A stretch of DNA of 64,000 nucleotides from an uncultured Rhizobiaceae group bacterium. GTDB taxonomy: Bacteria > Pseudomonadota > Alphaproteobacteria > Rhizobiales > Rhizobiaceae. The notes below the pieces were generated by a model that searched no databases, had not been told where the DNA came from, and saw nothing but the letters and a program-made list of their open reading frames with translations. A program made the position numbers and the translations under genes. Shown here one piece after another: positions 1-8,521 of the stretch (positions are counted from its first letter, which is position 1; every line of letters starts with the position of its first letter). The stretch spans positions 186,001-250,000 of the forward strand of contig CANMVS010000009.1 of NCBI GenBank assembly GCA_947501445.1, written 5' to 3'.

Positions 1-343
1 TGCAGTGATGCAGGCCAGAGCCAACAAGAAATTGAAGTTCATTCCGCTCTCGGATGACCAGGTGACAACTGCATTGGATAAACACAAAAACTACAACAAG
101 GTGACAGTCCCGGCTGATACCTACGGCACCGATAGTGACGGCATTGTACTCGGTGTGAACAATATGCTGATCGTTAAAGCCGATATGGATGATGAGACCG
201 CATTCCAGATTGCGCAGGCCATTTATGGGAATATGGATGAATTTCGTGCAGAAAATGCACTGGCAAATCAGATTGATCCAACAACAGCAACGCGTCTGAA
301 GATCCCGCTGCATCCGGGTGCGGCAAGATATTTTGGTCAATAA
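1..343 (+). CDS. TAXI-family TRAP transporter substrate-binding protein, C-terminal part
   Basis: The reading frame is open from the left edge, so the start lies outside the window; about 113 C-terminal residues are present. The segment matches the end of TAXI-type periplasmic binding proteins: a stretch with NNMLIVKADMDDE followed by a helix (AFQIAQAIYGNMDEF) and a tail ending in a proline-rich HPGAARYF motif. TAXI proteins capture a solute in the periplasm for a fused TRAP permease, and exactly such a permease follows 170 bp downstream on the same strand. The substrate cannot be read from this fragment. The gap to the permease holds a hairpin repeat that may end or stabilise this transcript. 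Confidence 0.85.
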   Translation, partial: AVMQARANKKLKFIPLSDDQVTTALDKHKNYNKVTVPADTYGTDSDGIVLGVNNMLIVKADMDDETAFQIAQAIYGNMDEFRAENALANQIDPTTATRLKIPLHPGAARYFGQ

Positions 344-377
344 CCGGTTTAATCCATCGGGTAAATTCACAGGGCAT

Positions 378-472
378 CCAGACCGTTTCACGTTTCGTCA
401 GAAACGGGACAACGGTGTCGACCTTTGATTTTGTTGATGCATTCAGGTTTTGCCGACGCCGTCAAAACCTGA
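378..472 (+). repeat. Intergenic hairpin repeat, copy 1
   Basis: A 95-bp element found three times in the window (also 8522-8616 in the same orientation and 9552-9644 inverted). It holds two inverted repeats: a short one (CGTTTC, loop GTCA, GAAACG) and a longer one with perfect 10-bp arms TCAGGTTTTG and CAAAACCTGA around a 10-base loop. This copy lies between the TRAP binding protein and its permease, where an RNA hairpin could lower downstream expression or protect the upstream mRNA. No coding potential is apparent. Confidence 0.75.
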
Positions 473-512
473 GTTGTTCCAAGAACACCTTCTTTGATGT
501 CATGAGGCGACT

Positions 513-2399
513 ATGCAAAGCACATTCGACAAGATTTCTGGACACACGGTCAATCTGATCGCATTTGCTTTGGGCTTGTTCCACCTGCTGAATGTATCGG
601 GCGTTCTGGTGCTGTCGACACGCGACATTCGCATCACCCATTTACTGGCAATGTTATGTCTTTTGTTTTTGACACGATCGACATTCAAACGAATTGCCGG
701 CAGCGCCCTGGACAAGGCCATTGGCGTTCTGCTGGTGGCAGCATCTGTCGTGAGTTTGCTCTATATCATGAGCCAATGGAAAGATATCGCCATGAGCGGT
801 GGCGATACCGGTCCGATGGATGCATGGATGGGACTGGTCCTTATTGTCCTGGTTCTTGAGGGTGCGCGGCGTGGTGTCGGCGTTATCCTCGCGCTTATAT
901 GTCTGTTCTTCTTTTCCTATCCATTTTTCTCCGAATATCTGCCCGGTGTGCTTGGATCGCGCGGTTATTCTGTCGCGCGTGTTTCGGAACTGCTGACAAC
1001 CACATCGCAGGGTGTATTCGGCATCCCGCTTGGTGTCTCTTCGACTTACATAATTCTGTTTTCCATCTACGGTGCTTTCCTGAGCGCGTTTGGCGCGGGC
1101 GATTTCTTCTTTAAACTGGCAAGTCGTTTGACGCGGGGCATGCGGGCGGCGGGTGCGAAAACGGCGGTCATCTTTTCCACCCTGCTTGGCATGATTTCCG
1201 GCTCAGCTGCAGGCAATGTCGCAGTCACTGGAACACTCACCATTCCGATGATGAAAAAGGAAGGGTATCAACCGCACCAGGCTGGCGCGATTGAGGCCGT
1301 GGTTTCCACCGGCGGGCAAATTATGCCACCGGTTATGGGCGCTGCAGCTTTCATAATGGCCGAGATCGTTGGCATACCCTACGCCAACGTCATGCAGGTG
1401 GCGCTTATACCAGCGTTGCTGTTTTTCACATCGCTGTTCTTTGTTGTTCATTTGCAGGCCGGCAAAAGCAAAATCCAGCCATTTGTTAAGACCCTGGAAG
1501 AAGAGGAAGAATCAATTTGGATGATCCTCGCCAGAGGTGGGCAATTTATCATTCCGTTTTTGACCCTGGTGTTGTTGATGGTCAACGGCAACTCCCCCTT
1601 CAAGGCATCCTTTTATTCCATCATCGTATTACTTGTCGCACACATCATCTGGACCCGAAGCATTCGCATTGAGATGCTCTACAAGGCCGCCCATGCAATT
1701 ACCGAGGGCACCAAGGCTGTTGTGCCGATTGCGATTGCCTGTGCGGCTGCTGGCATAATTGCCGGTACGCTTGGCATTACCGGTTTGGGTTCAAAAATTT
1801 CCGGTCTTATCATCATGGCATCAGGCGGCATTACCTTTTTTGCCCTGTTGTTCACGATGTTGACTGCCATTATTTTGGGCATGGGCCTGCCGACAACCGC
1901 GGCCTACCTCATCCTGGCGACGGTTGTTGCACCAGCACTTTCCAAAATGGGCGTACCTTTGTTGACGGCGCATATGTTTGTATTTTTTTATGGCTGTGTT
2001 TCAACGATTACGCCGCCGGTAGCGCTGGCCTCATACGTTGCGGCAGGCATTGCCAAGGCTGACATCAACAAGGTCGGCTGGACCGCATTCATGTATGGCA
2101 TCACCTGTTATATTCTGCCATTCATGTTTTTCTATGGTCCGGGTCTGCTGATGCAGGGCAGCATCGTGTCAATCATCCTGGCTGTCGCAAGCGGCGCACT
2201 GGGTGTTTTCTGCATCGCCTCATTCGTGGTCGGATTTTTGCGCTGTAGCCTGGTTTGGTCCTTGCGCACGGCAATCGGTCTGGCCGGTATTGCACTCCTG
2301 CATCAGGGATTGAGCACCGACATCATCGGGCTGGCAGTCTTTATCGGTGTCTGGTTTTTGGCAAAGCCTGCCTCGAAACTGACACCACAAACCAATTGA
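513..2399 (+). CDS. TRAP transporter permease, 4TM/12TM fusion
   Basis: An inner-membrane protein of 628 residues that uses an ion gradient to import the solute delivered by the TAXI binding protein. The small DctQ-like and large DctM-like subunits are fused in one chain, as is usual for TAXI systems, and the length fits the fused family. Hydrophobic segments run throughout. The stretch around residue 455 (GMGLPTTAAYLILATVVAP) is a hallmark of the fused permeases, and a second conserved stretch near residue 230 has GSAAGNVAVTG. The ATG is preceded by GAGGCG at a suitable distance. A cupin gene follows after 11 bp, so the genes are probably cotranscribed. Confidence 0.93.
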   Translation: MQSTFDKISGHTVNLIAFALGLFHLLNVSGVLVLSTRDIRITHLLAMLCLLFLTRSTFKRIAGSALDKAIGVLLVAASVVSLLYIMSQWKDIAMSGGDTGPMDAWMGLVLIVLVLEGARRGVGVILALICLFFFSYPFFSEYLPGVLGSRGYSVARVSELLTTTSQGVFGIPLGVSSTYIILFSIYGAFLSAFGAGDFFFKLASRLTRGMRAAGAKTAVIFSTLLGMISGSAAGNVAVTGTLTIPMMKKEGYQPHQAGAIEAVVSTGGQIMPPVMGAAAFIMAEIVGIPYANVMQVALIPALLFFTSLFFVVHLQAGKSKIQPFVKTLEEEEESIWMILARGGQFIIPFLTLVLLMVNGNSPFKASFYSIIVLLVAHIIWTRSIRIEMLYKAAHAITEGTKAVVPIAIACAAAGIIAGTLGITGLGSKISGLIIMASGGITFFALLFTMLTAIILGMGLPTTAAYLILATVVAPALSKMGVPLLTAHMFVFFYGCVSTITPPVALASYVAAGIAKADINKVGWTAFMYGITCYILPFMFFYGPGLLMQGSIVSIILAVASGALGVFCIASFVVGFLRCSLVWSLRTAIGLAGIALLHQGLSTDIIGLAVFIGVWFLAKPASKLTPQTN

Positions 2400-2410
2400 A
2401 GGAATTGACT

Positions 2411-2950
2411 ATGGCATTTGAAGCCAGGAAATTCAGACGCGTTGTAACGGGCCATGATGAAAATGGCGTTGCAACTGTTATCCGTGACGACACAGCTTCG
2501 TGCATATTGCAGCGCCCGACACGCCCTGGTGTTACACTGACCAATTTTTGGCAGCATGACACGTCGCCCGCTCCAATGGAGCGCCACGACGATCCGGTCG
2601 ATGGACCGCTGATTCTGCATCCACCAAAAAACGGTGCGGTTTTTCGGGTTGTGCAATTCGACCCGGAGGACCCGGACGTCATCGCGTCCGTGGATGGAAA
2701 AGCGGCATTTGCAGAAATGGGTGCCGGAGCAAATGTCGTCGAAGGTGCTCGCCATCCCTATATGCATCGTACCGACAGCCTTGACTATTCCATCGTTCTC
2801 AGCGGCGAAATTTACATGATGATGGACGAGGAGGATCATCTGTTGAAAACCGGCGACGTTGTTATTCAGCAGGGTACCAACCACGCCTGGTCAAACCGTG
2901 GCACAGAGCCATGTGTCATCATGTTTGTTCTCAACGATGCTGTAAAATAA
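2411..2950 (+). CDS. Cupin domain-containing protein
   Basis: A small protein of 179 residues with one C-terminal cupin barrel. The first cupin motif is visible near residue 118 as HRTDSLDYSIVLSGE, and the second (GDVVIQQGTNHAW) near residue 150. Such single-domain cupins often accompany TRAP or aromatic-acid operons, where they bind a metal and act on or sense a small acid; the substrate here is unknown. The ATG at 2411 follows GAAGGA at good spacing, so in-frame sequence upstream that overlaps the permease is not coding. The next gene begins almost immediately after the stop. Confidence 0.85.
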   Translation: MAFEARKFRRVVTGHDENGVATVIRDDTASCILQRPTRPGVTLTNFWQHDTSPAPMERHDDPVDGPLILHPPKNGAVFRVVQFDPEDPDVIASVDGKAAFAEMGAGANVVEGARHPYMHRTDSLDYSIVLSGEIYMMMDEEDHLLKTGDVVIQQGTNHAWSNRGTEPCVIMFVLNDAVK

Positions 2951-2952
2951 CC

Positions 2953-3714
2953 GTGGCGGCATCAATTTCTTTTACGGATATGTGGAGCCTTGCCGCGATT
3001 GTCATCGCGATGGTTCTGGGGGGAATTTTGAAGGGTGCAACGGGAGCCGGTGTTCCAATAATAGCAGTCCCGGTCATTGCGGCTGTTTATGACTTGAAAC
3101 TCGCGGTAGCGGTTATGATTGTGCCTAATCTGATTTCAAATGCCTGGCAGATCTACAAATTCCGGACGGCTGCAGTTGATAAGGTTTTTTGCTGGCAATT
3201 GGCCCTGTTTGGTGCACTTGGCGCGGGGTTGGGTACAATTGCACTGGCCGGATTGCCCTTGCGTTTATTGACCCTTTGCATGGCGGCAATCATCATCGCC
3301 TATATTGTGTTGCGGCTGCTCAAACCAAATATCCATTTGTCGATGGTATCTGCAAAGAAAATTGTTGCACCTGCCTTTCTGCTCGCCGGTATCCTGCAGG
3401 GAGCAGTTGGTGTCTCTGCACCGATAGCTGTTACGTTTCTCAGCGCAATGAAGCTTACCCGATCCATGTTCATTTTCACCGTGTCGATCTTCTTTGCAAG
3501 TATGGCAATTTTACAAATTCCGGTGCAAATCCATTACGGTCTAATGACACCCAATATCGCGCTTTTGGGCCTGTTTGCGTTTTTGCCGCTTCTGGTTGCT
3601 TTGCCTGCCGGAGACTGGATTGGCAAACGCATCAGCCCCAAGGCCTTTGAAATGGTCATCCTGACATTTCTCGGGCTGCTTGCCTTGCGTCTGATTTTGA
3701 CGGAAGTTTTGTAA
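2953..3714 (+). CDS. TauE/SafE family sulfite/anion exporter
   Basis: An integral membrane protein of about 253 residues with roughly eight hydrophobic segments in two related halves. The half-repeats are marked by GGILKGATGAGVP near the N-terminus and GILQGAVGVSAPI in the middle, typical of the TauE/SafE family that exports sulfite, sulfoacetate or other organic anions. A GTG start at 2953, two bases after the cupin stop, was chosen because it suggests translational coupling; an ATG at 2980 is an alternative. It is the last gene of the TRAP operon. Pairing of a TRAP importer with a TauE-type exporter suggests uptake of an organic acid or sulfonate with release of an anion, which is inference. 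Confidence 0.85.
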   Translation: MAASISFTDMWSLAAIVIAMVLGGILKGATGAGVPIIAVPVIAAVYDLKLAVAVMIVPNLISNAWQIYKFRTAAVDKVFCWQLALFGALGAGLGTIALAGLPLRLLTLCMAAIIIAYIVLRLLKPNIHLSMVSAKKIVAPAFLLAGILQGAVGVSAPIAVTFLSAMKLTRSMFIFTVSIFFASMAILQIPVQIHYGLMTPNIALLGLFAFLPLLVALPAGDWIGKRISPKAFEMVILTFLGLLALRLILTEVL

Positions 3715-3730
3715 AACCGCATACTGCGGG
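3713..3730 (-). terminator. Possible terminator of the amino-sugar ABC operon
   Basis: On the minus strand a short hairpin (CCGCA, loop GTA, TGCGG) is followed by TTTTAC. It sits in the 63-bp convergent gap, just past the last permease of the minus-strand operon and overlapping the end of the TauE gene. The stem is only 5 bp, so this is tentative. Confidence 0.35.
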
Positions 3731-3777
3731 ACCAGATTGGCCATATTCGCTGTCACTCATGCACAGGCTGGCTTTCA

Positions 3778-4608
3778 TTATCCCTTAACGGCACCTGCCG
3801 TCATGGAGCCGCTGATTTGTCGGTACATGATAAGGCCGAGCAGCACCGGAGGAAGCGCGGCGACAATCATCACGGCGGCCGCGACGCCCCATTGCACACC
3901 GCCGCCACTGGCTGAAAAAAAGAAGGAGGCACCAACAGTGACCGGCGTTGCCTCACGGGTCGTCAGCATTAGCCCAAAAAGGAATTCGTTCCAGGCGGTG
4001 ATAAAACCAAAGATAAATGTTGTGGCCAGCGCTGGCCGGCAAACCGGTGCAACAATGCGCATGATAATGGAACCAATTTTAGCGCCGTCAATGCGTGCCG
4101 CTTCGTCAAGTTCAATTGGAATGTCATTGATCGCATTGACCAGAATTACCAGTGCCAGCGGCAAATTGACAACGGCCAGAATCAAACCAAGGCCCAGGCG
4201 CGTATCCAGCAAGCCAACCCATTGATACATCATGTAAATCGGGATCGCGAAAATCACCAATGGCATCGCCCGCAGATTAACAACAACCGGAAGCAGTATA
4301 TTGCGCCCGTAGCCGCGCCGTGCCACCGCATAGGCCGCAGGAAAGGCCAGAATTATCGGCAGGATTGCGCCAATCAATGAGGCCACGGCGCTGTTGAAAA
4401 GATAAGAAAAAATGTCCAGCCGCTCAGTTACTTCCAACACTCGGGCATAATTCTCCAGTGTCGGCTTTTGAACCCATAACCCGGGATTGCTGCTGATTTC
4501 CGCATTCGTCTTGAGCGAGGTGACCAGTGTGGAAATCACAGGGAAATTCATCGCCACTGCAGCGACCAGAAAAACAATCCAACGCAGTGCCGTCACGAAC
4601 CCCTTCAT
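3778..4608 (-). CDS. Carbohydrate ABC transporter permease (MalG-like)
   Basis: One of two inner-membrane subunits of a sugar ABC importer, 276 residues with about six membrane segments. The cytoplasmic EAA loop, which docks the ATPase, is visible as DEAARIDGAKIGSIIMRIVAP near residue 165. The N-terminal hydrophobic segment followed by the SLKTNAEI stretch is typical of MalG/UgpE-type permeases. The ATG overlaps the stop of the preceding permease by 4 bp (ATGA), indicating coupling. It is the last gene of the operon, and no ATP-binding subunit gene is found here. Confidence 0.92.
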   Translation of the reverse strand: MKGFVTALRWIVFLVAAVAMNFPVISTLVTSLKTNAEISSNPGLWVQKPTLENYARVLEVTERLDIFSYLFNSAVASLIGAILPIILAFPAAYAVARRGYGRNILLPVVVNLRAMPLVIFAIPIYMMYQWVGLLDTRLGLGLILAVVNLPLALVILVNAINDIPIELDEAARIDGAKIGSIIMRIVAPVCRPALATTFIFGFITAWNEFLFGLMLTTREATPVTVGASFFFSASGGGVQWGVAAAVMIVAALPPVLLGLIMYRQISGSMTAGAVKG

Positions 4609-5474
4609 GCCGACGCCCGTCGCTGACTAAGCCGACTTACAACAACCAGCAGACACAACACGGCGACAAACAGCAGCATGGAGGCCGCGACTGCAGTGCC
4701 AATTTTGCCAAGCTTGAAGAACGCCAGATAGATAAAAATGGACATCGACGTGGTTGAACCACCGGGACCACTGCCCGCCAGGACAAATATGTTGTCGAAC
4801 ACCCGAAAGCCGTCGATAAATCGGATAAAAAAGGCAATTGCGATTGTCGGCAACATGAGCGGCAACTCTATATACCACAGCATGCGCAATGCCTTTGCCC
4901 CATCGACCGAGGCTGCTTCACGCAATTCCGCGGGAATACCCCGGTAGGCCACGTAGCAAAGCAGAAATGCGAACGGCGTCCATTGCAGTGTTTCGATGAT
5001 GACCAAAGTGGTGAAAATATTGTCTGAGCCGAGGAAGGATGGGCTGTCACCAAACCAGATATAGAAGTAGTAGGGCAACGGGCCAACAAACTCATGCAGA
5101 ACCAGGCGATACATCAATCCTACCATCGCTGGTGCCACCATCATTGGCATCATGATAACAGCCAGCAGCCAGGTTCGTTTTTCAAACAATGGCGAAAGGA
5201 AAACGGCCAGAAACAGACCCAGCAGGCATTCAAGGGCTGCTGTGACCAGACCGAACTTCAGGGAAAAGCCGGCAGCTTGCCAGAACTCCGGGTCCGCGAG
5301 CACCTTTTGATAGTTACCAATGCCACTCAGTTTTGGTGCTCTGAGTGTCTCAAAAGTGATTTCTGAAAAACTGTAGATTATGTCGACGACAGCCGGGAAA
5401 CCCAAAAAAGCCAATAGGAAAAGGACCATTGGTGCCAAAAGAATCGGATTTTCGTATTTGTTGGCTGCCAGCAT
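4605..5474 (-). CDS. Carbohydrate ABC transporter permease (MalF-like)
   Basis: The partner permease of the same importer, about 289 residues with six predicted membrane segments and an EAA loop (EAASVDGAKALRMLWYIELP) near residue 190. The start at 5474 was preferred because AGGA lies 6 bases upstream; ATG at 5480 and GTG at 5492 are in-frame alternatives. The gene follows the binding-protein gene after a short gap that holds a strong hairpin, and its stop overlaps the next permease start. Homology places it with MalF/UgpA-type permeases; from the linked nanE and kinase genes the cargo is probably an amino sugar or sialic-acid derivative. Confidence 0.9.
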   Translation of the reverse strand: MLAANKYENPILLAPMVLFLLAFLGFPAVVDIIYSFSEITFETLRAPKLSGIGNYQKVLADPEFWQAAGFSLKFGLVTAALECLLGLFLAVFLSPLFEKRTWLLAVIMMPMMVAPAMVGLMYRLVLHEFVGPLPYYFYIWFGDSPSFLGSDNIFTTLVIIETLQWTPFAFLLCYVAYRGIPAELREAASVDGAKALRMLWYIELPLMLPTIAIAFFIRFIDGFRVFDNIFVLAGSGPGGSTTSMSIFIYLAFFKLGKIGTAVAASMLLFVAVLCLLVVVSRLSQRRASA

Positions 5475-5495
5475 TTTCATTCCTAACCGCACCGC

Positions 5496-5520
5496 CGGTT
5501 GGGGAGCAAGCCCCCAACCG
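5496..5520 (-). promoter_or_regulatory. Intergenic hairpin after the binding-protein gene
   Basis: Perfect 9-bp arms (CGGTTGGGG and CCCCAACCG) with a 7-base loop lie between the binding-protein stop and the first permease. No T-run follows, so it is more likely an mRNA stabiliser or partial attenuator that keeps binding-protein mRNA more abundant than permease mRNA, as known for maltose-type operons. The structure is seen; the role is inferred. Confidence 0.6.
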
Positions 5521-5537
5521 AAAGACCTGCGACATTG

Positions 5538-6866
5538 CTATTTGAGCAACTCTTCCATACCAGATTTGGTCTTGGTCAGCGCTTCGTCCAGTGACTGCTG
5601 GCCCGCCCAGTATCCGGTAAACTCCTTGGCTTGCAATTCATAGACCGAGAGCGCCTTGGCAGACGTGCCGCCATTCATGACGAAGCCATAGTTGGAAGCG
5701 TAATCGCCAAGGGGGACCAGATCCGGCCTTTCTTCGGCAACAGTTGCGACAATTTTCTCCGTGAGACCCGGGGCACCGCCGTTGCGAGCGTAGACAGTAA
5801 CGGCCTCAGGCGTTGACAACCATTTTGCGAACCGGCGCGCACCGTCCTCATTACGGGCATTTTTGTTCAGCCCCAGACCCAACCCGTGTATATGGGTGAA
5901 ACGTCCTTCAGGGCCGGTAGGCGGTGCAACGGTTCCAACTTTACCAGCAATGACGGGTGTCGTTTCTGCGTTCGTCAGATCACCGGCAGCAGCATTCCAC
6001 TGCATCATGGCAGCAACCTGCCCTGCACCGAACGCTGCGTTGGCCTCTGCATATTCATAGGACAGGGAATCCTTAGGTGTCGCGCCGTTATCGGCAAGCA
6101 GTTTGTACATCTTGAGTGCATCGCGGTAGGCATCAGAATCGACAACGACGTTACCCTCCGCATCAAGCCAGTCGCCACCATTTGAACGCGGCAATGAATG
6201 AAACACCATAATATTGAACAGCAGGTTTTTCATTTGTAGCACGGTGCCGTAACGTGTTGGACTATCTGGGTTTATTGCCTTTGTGAAATATAACGCTGTT
6301 GCGGCGTAATCCTTCCACGACCAGTCATCCGGATTTTTTGGCATAAGCGCTTCGCCAAGATATTTCTCGGAAATTTCACCATAGCGGGATTTTGCAGCTT
6401 CATCCGCCAATAGAGCGTCGATCAGGTCTTTGCGGTAGTACATGAAGTGCATCGAAAGATCAGTCGGAACACCATATTGCTTGCCATCAAACTGCATGGT
6501 TGAAAGCACCGCGTCACCATAGACATCCTGCGCGTTGTCGGAAAGTTCAATCGGCTTCATGAAAGGCGCGTATCGGCCGATGGAATAGGTTGCCAACAAA
6601 TTAAGATCAAAGGCATCGGTGCCAGCAGCAAGATCAGCCTGAAGCTTGTCGAAGAAACCGTCCCGATTAAAAAAGATCAGCTCAACCTTGTCATCTTCCG
6701 CCGTATCGGATTTCGCATTATACGCTTCGCTGGCTGCCCGCAGTGCGGTTTCCTCGGGACCACCCGGCCATCCCAGCACTGTAACGGCTGCCTGAGACAG
6801 GCTCGTGGTTGCAAGCAGTGCTGCACATGCAAGCGCGGTAAAATTCAAAGACGTGTAACGTTTCAT
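5538..6866 (-). CDS. ABC transporter periplasmic solute-binding protein (family 1)
   Basis: A 442-residue periplasmic binding protein. The N-terminus has a signal peptide: Lys/Arg, a hydrophobic core (ALACAALLATTSLS) and a probable cleavage site after SQA near residue 26. Length and motifs such as KQYGVPTDLSMHFMYYRKDL and AAMMQWNAA fit family 1 sugar-binding proteins. Its ATG overlaps the stop of the ROK kinase gene by 4 bp, tying transport to amino-sugar phosphorylation in one operon. The ligand is not known; N-acetylmannosamine, sialic acid or a related sugar is likely from context. Confidence 0.9.
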   Translation of the reverse strand: MKRYTSLNFTALACAALLATTSLSQAAVTVLGWPGGPEETALRAASEAYNAKSDTAEDDKVELIFFNRDGFFDKLQADLAAGTDAFDLNLLATYSIGRYAPFMKPIELSDNAQDVYGDAVLSTMQFDGKQYGVPTDLSMHFMYYRKDLIDALLADEAAKSRYGEISEKYLGEALMPKNPDDWSWKDYAATALYFTKAINPDSPTRYGTVLQMKNLLFNIMVFHSLPRSNGGDWLDAEGNVVVDSDAYRDALKMYKLLADNGATPKDSLSYEYAEANAAFGAGQVAAMMQWNAAAGDLTNAETTPVIAGKVGTVAPPTGPEGRFTHIHGLGLGLNKNARNEDGARRFAKWLSTPEAVTVYARNGGAPGLTEKIVATVAEERPDLVPLGDYASNYGFVMNGGTSAKALSVYELQAKEFTGYWAGQQSLDEALTKTKSGMEELLK

Positions 6867-7762
6867 TTTTTCCTCCCGGTTTGAAGCTCAAGTGTTGTGG
6901 CTGCCAGATCGGCCACACCAAAAACGCCGGCATCGCTGCCAAGCAAGGCACGTCTGAATGTTGGTTGACGGATATTCGACACGTCGGAACAATGTTCCTC
7001 AATGAGATCGAGATAACCTGCGGCCAGCCCAATTCCACCACCAATGACAATGCAATGAGGGTCGAACATCAGTTGGATATTTTGACAAAGCTCTCCAATT
7101 TGCCGCGCTGAATTGGCGACGATCGGTTTTGCCCAGGAACTGCCTGCGTCAGCCGCTTCAAAGACAGCACGGGCATCTGCAGTATGGCCAAATCGCTTGG
7201 CCTCATTTGAAATCCAGCGACCGGAGACACCATCTTCGAAGGGACCGTGACCATCATCGGGGATATGTCTAATATGCCCAAAGTGGCCGGCAATTCCGTT
7301 ACGCCCGCTTACAAGACGACCATTGGAAACAACGCCACCACCAATACCAGTTGAAACGGTCAGGAAGACCATGTCCTGCCCCATGCTGGTCCCATGCCTA
7401 TATTCGCCCCATGCTGCAGCCTGGGCATCATTGATGGCAAAAACACGGTGATCCAGCGCCGCTTCCAGTTTTGGCACAAGGGGATATTGATCGGGTATGT
7501 CGAGCGTTGCAGGATTGACAGCAGACCAGAATCCATCATGCACGCGCCCGGTGACCGCTATGCCGACACCATTGTACCGCCCCGCCCATCCAGCCGAGAT
7601 TTCCAACAATTGATCAATCCAGGCCTGCGCCCCGGCGGTCCGTTCAGTCGGACAGAAAATTCTGTCAATGATCTGGCCATTTGAAATCAGGGCAGCGATA
7701 ATCTTCGAACCACCCAGGTCAATAGAGAGTATTGGCAAATTTGATTGTGCCGGTGTGCTCAT
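6863..7762 (-). CDS. nanK: ROK family kinase, probable N-acetylmannosamine kinase
   Basis: A 299-residue sugar kinase of the ROK family. The N-terminal phosphate loop is seen as DLGGSK from residue 15, and the second glycine-rich loop as TVSTGIGGGVV near residue 135. Assignment as ManNAc kinase rests on its position directly after nanE, with a 4-bp ATGA overlap on each side. The usual ROK zinc motif CxCGxxGCxE is absent: the equivalent stretch reads HIPDDGHGPFEDGVSG. Zinc-less ROK kinases are known, but the feature makes the exact substrate less certain. The ATG at 7762 was chosen for its overlap with the nanE stop; a longer frame upstream would invade nanE. Confidence 0.82.
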   Translation of the reverse strand: MSTPAQSNLPILSIDLGGSKIIAALISNGQIIDRIFCPTERTAGAQAWIDQLLEISAGWAGRYNGVGIAVTGRVHDGFWSAVNPATLDIPDQYPLVPKLEAALDHRVFAINDAQAAAWGEYRHGTSMGQDMVFLTVSTGIGGGVVSNGRLVSGRNGIAGHFGHIRHIPDDGHGPFEDGVSGRWISNEAKRFGHTADARAVFEAADAGSSWAKPIVANSARQIGELCQNIQLMFDPHCIVIGGGIGLAAGYLDLIEEHCSDVSNIRQPTFRRALLGSDAGVFGVADLAATTLELQTGRKK

Positions 7763-8442
7763 GCATCCGCCTCCGTAGCCACTGCACAGGACATTGCATC
7801 GGCAAACCAACCCGTTACATGTTCGGTTCGTGTAATCGCAGAACCGACCACGACAGCATAGGCGCCGCGGGCAACGGCCAGTGCGGTTTGTTCAGGCGTG
7901 CGATAACAACCCTCTGCAATGACATATCGGAAATTCGCAGAAAGTGATGCCACCAGATCCAGATTCGGTTTTTCCGGTTCAACGTCGCCCAGATACCCCG
8001 ACAACGTGGTACCAAGGAGATCTGCGCCCAATTTCGATGCACAAACGCCATCATCAAAATCTGCGCAATCAGCCATTGCCAGCGCGCCGGCATCATGAAC
8101 CGAAGTCACCAGGTCGCTTACCGGAACGGGTCGCACCCGATCCGTTGCATCAAAGGCAATTATGTTTGCTCCCGCTGCAACGAGGTCTTCCACATCCTGT
8201 ATGAACGGTGTGATCCGAACAGCACTGTCTTTCAAGTCCCGCTTGACAATTCCGATGATCGGCGCATCGGTCACCATCCGAACCGACTTTACGTTTTCCA
8301 CGCCCTCAATACGCAGTGCAACTGCACCTCCCGCGAGAGCTGCCAATCCAAACGCCGCGACAATATCACAGCGATCCATCGGCCCATTTATGACGGGTTG
8401 GCAGGAAACGATTAATCCACCACGGATTTTTGCAAGCACCAC
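7759..8442 (-). CDS. nanE: N-acetylmannosamine-6-phosphate 2-epimerase
   Basis: A 227-residue TIM-barrel enzyme that converts ManNAc-6-phosphate to GlcNAc-6-phosphate in the cytoplasm, linking sialic acid or ManNAc catabolism to amino-sugar metabolism. The family signature SCQPV is present at residues 13-17, with ALRIEGVENV near residue 42 and IAEGCYRTPEQ near residue 173, which carries the probable catalytic acid. Length matches bacterial NanE. It is the first gene of the operon with the kinase, binding protein and two permeases. Two ATACCAG repeats just upstream are likely operator sites for the neighbouring GntR regulator. Confidence 0.93.
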   Translation of the reverse strand: MVLAKIRGGLIVSCQPVINGPMDRCDIVAAFGLAALAGGAVALRIEGVENVKSVRMVTDAPIIGIVKRDLKDSAVRITPFIQDVEDLVAAGANIIAFDATDRVRPVPVSDLVTSVHDAGALAMADCADFDDGVCASKLGADLLGTTLSGYLGDVEPEKPNLDLVASLSANFRYVIAEGCYRTPEQTALAVARGAYAVVVGSAITRTEHVTGWFADAMSCAVATEADA

Positions 8443-8478
8443 ATCAATTCCCCTGGAGCATCTAGCTTAAGTGGATTG

Positions 8479-8496
8479 ATACCAGAATAATACCAG
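8479..8496 (-). promoter_or_regulatory. Candidate GntR operator upstream of nanE
   Basis: Two direct copies of CTGGTAT (read on the minus strand) start exactly 11 bp apart, one helical turn, about 37 bp upstream of the nanE start. The same heptamer occurs just upstream of the GntR gene at 9419-9425. E. coli NanR is known to bind tandem GGTATA repeats, although it belongs to a different GntR subfamily. Confidence 0.5.
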
Positions 8497-8521
8497 TTGT
8501 GTCAATCAGCGCACCGCTGGA

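Noticed and set aside
3737-4225. Open frame of 162 codons on the plus strand
   Set aside because: It is antisense to the MalG-like permease, has no ribosome site and no recognisable domain.
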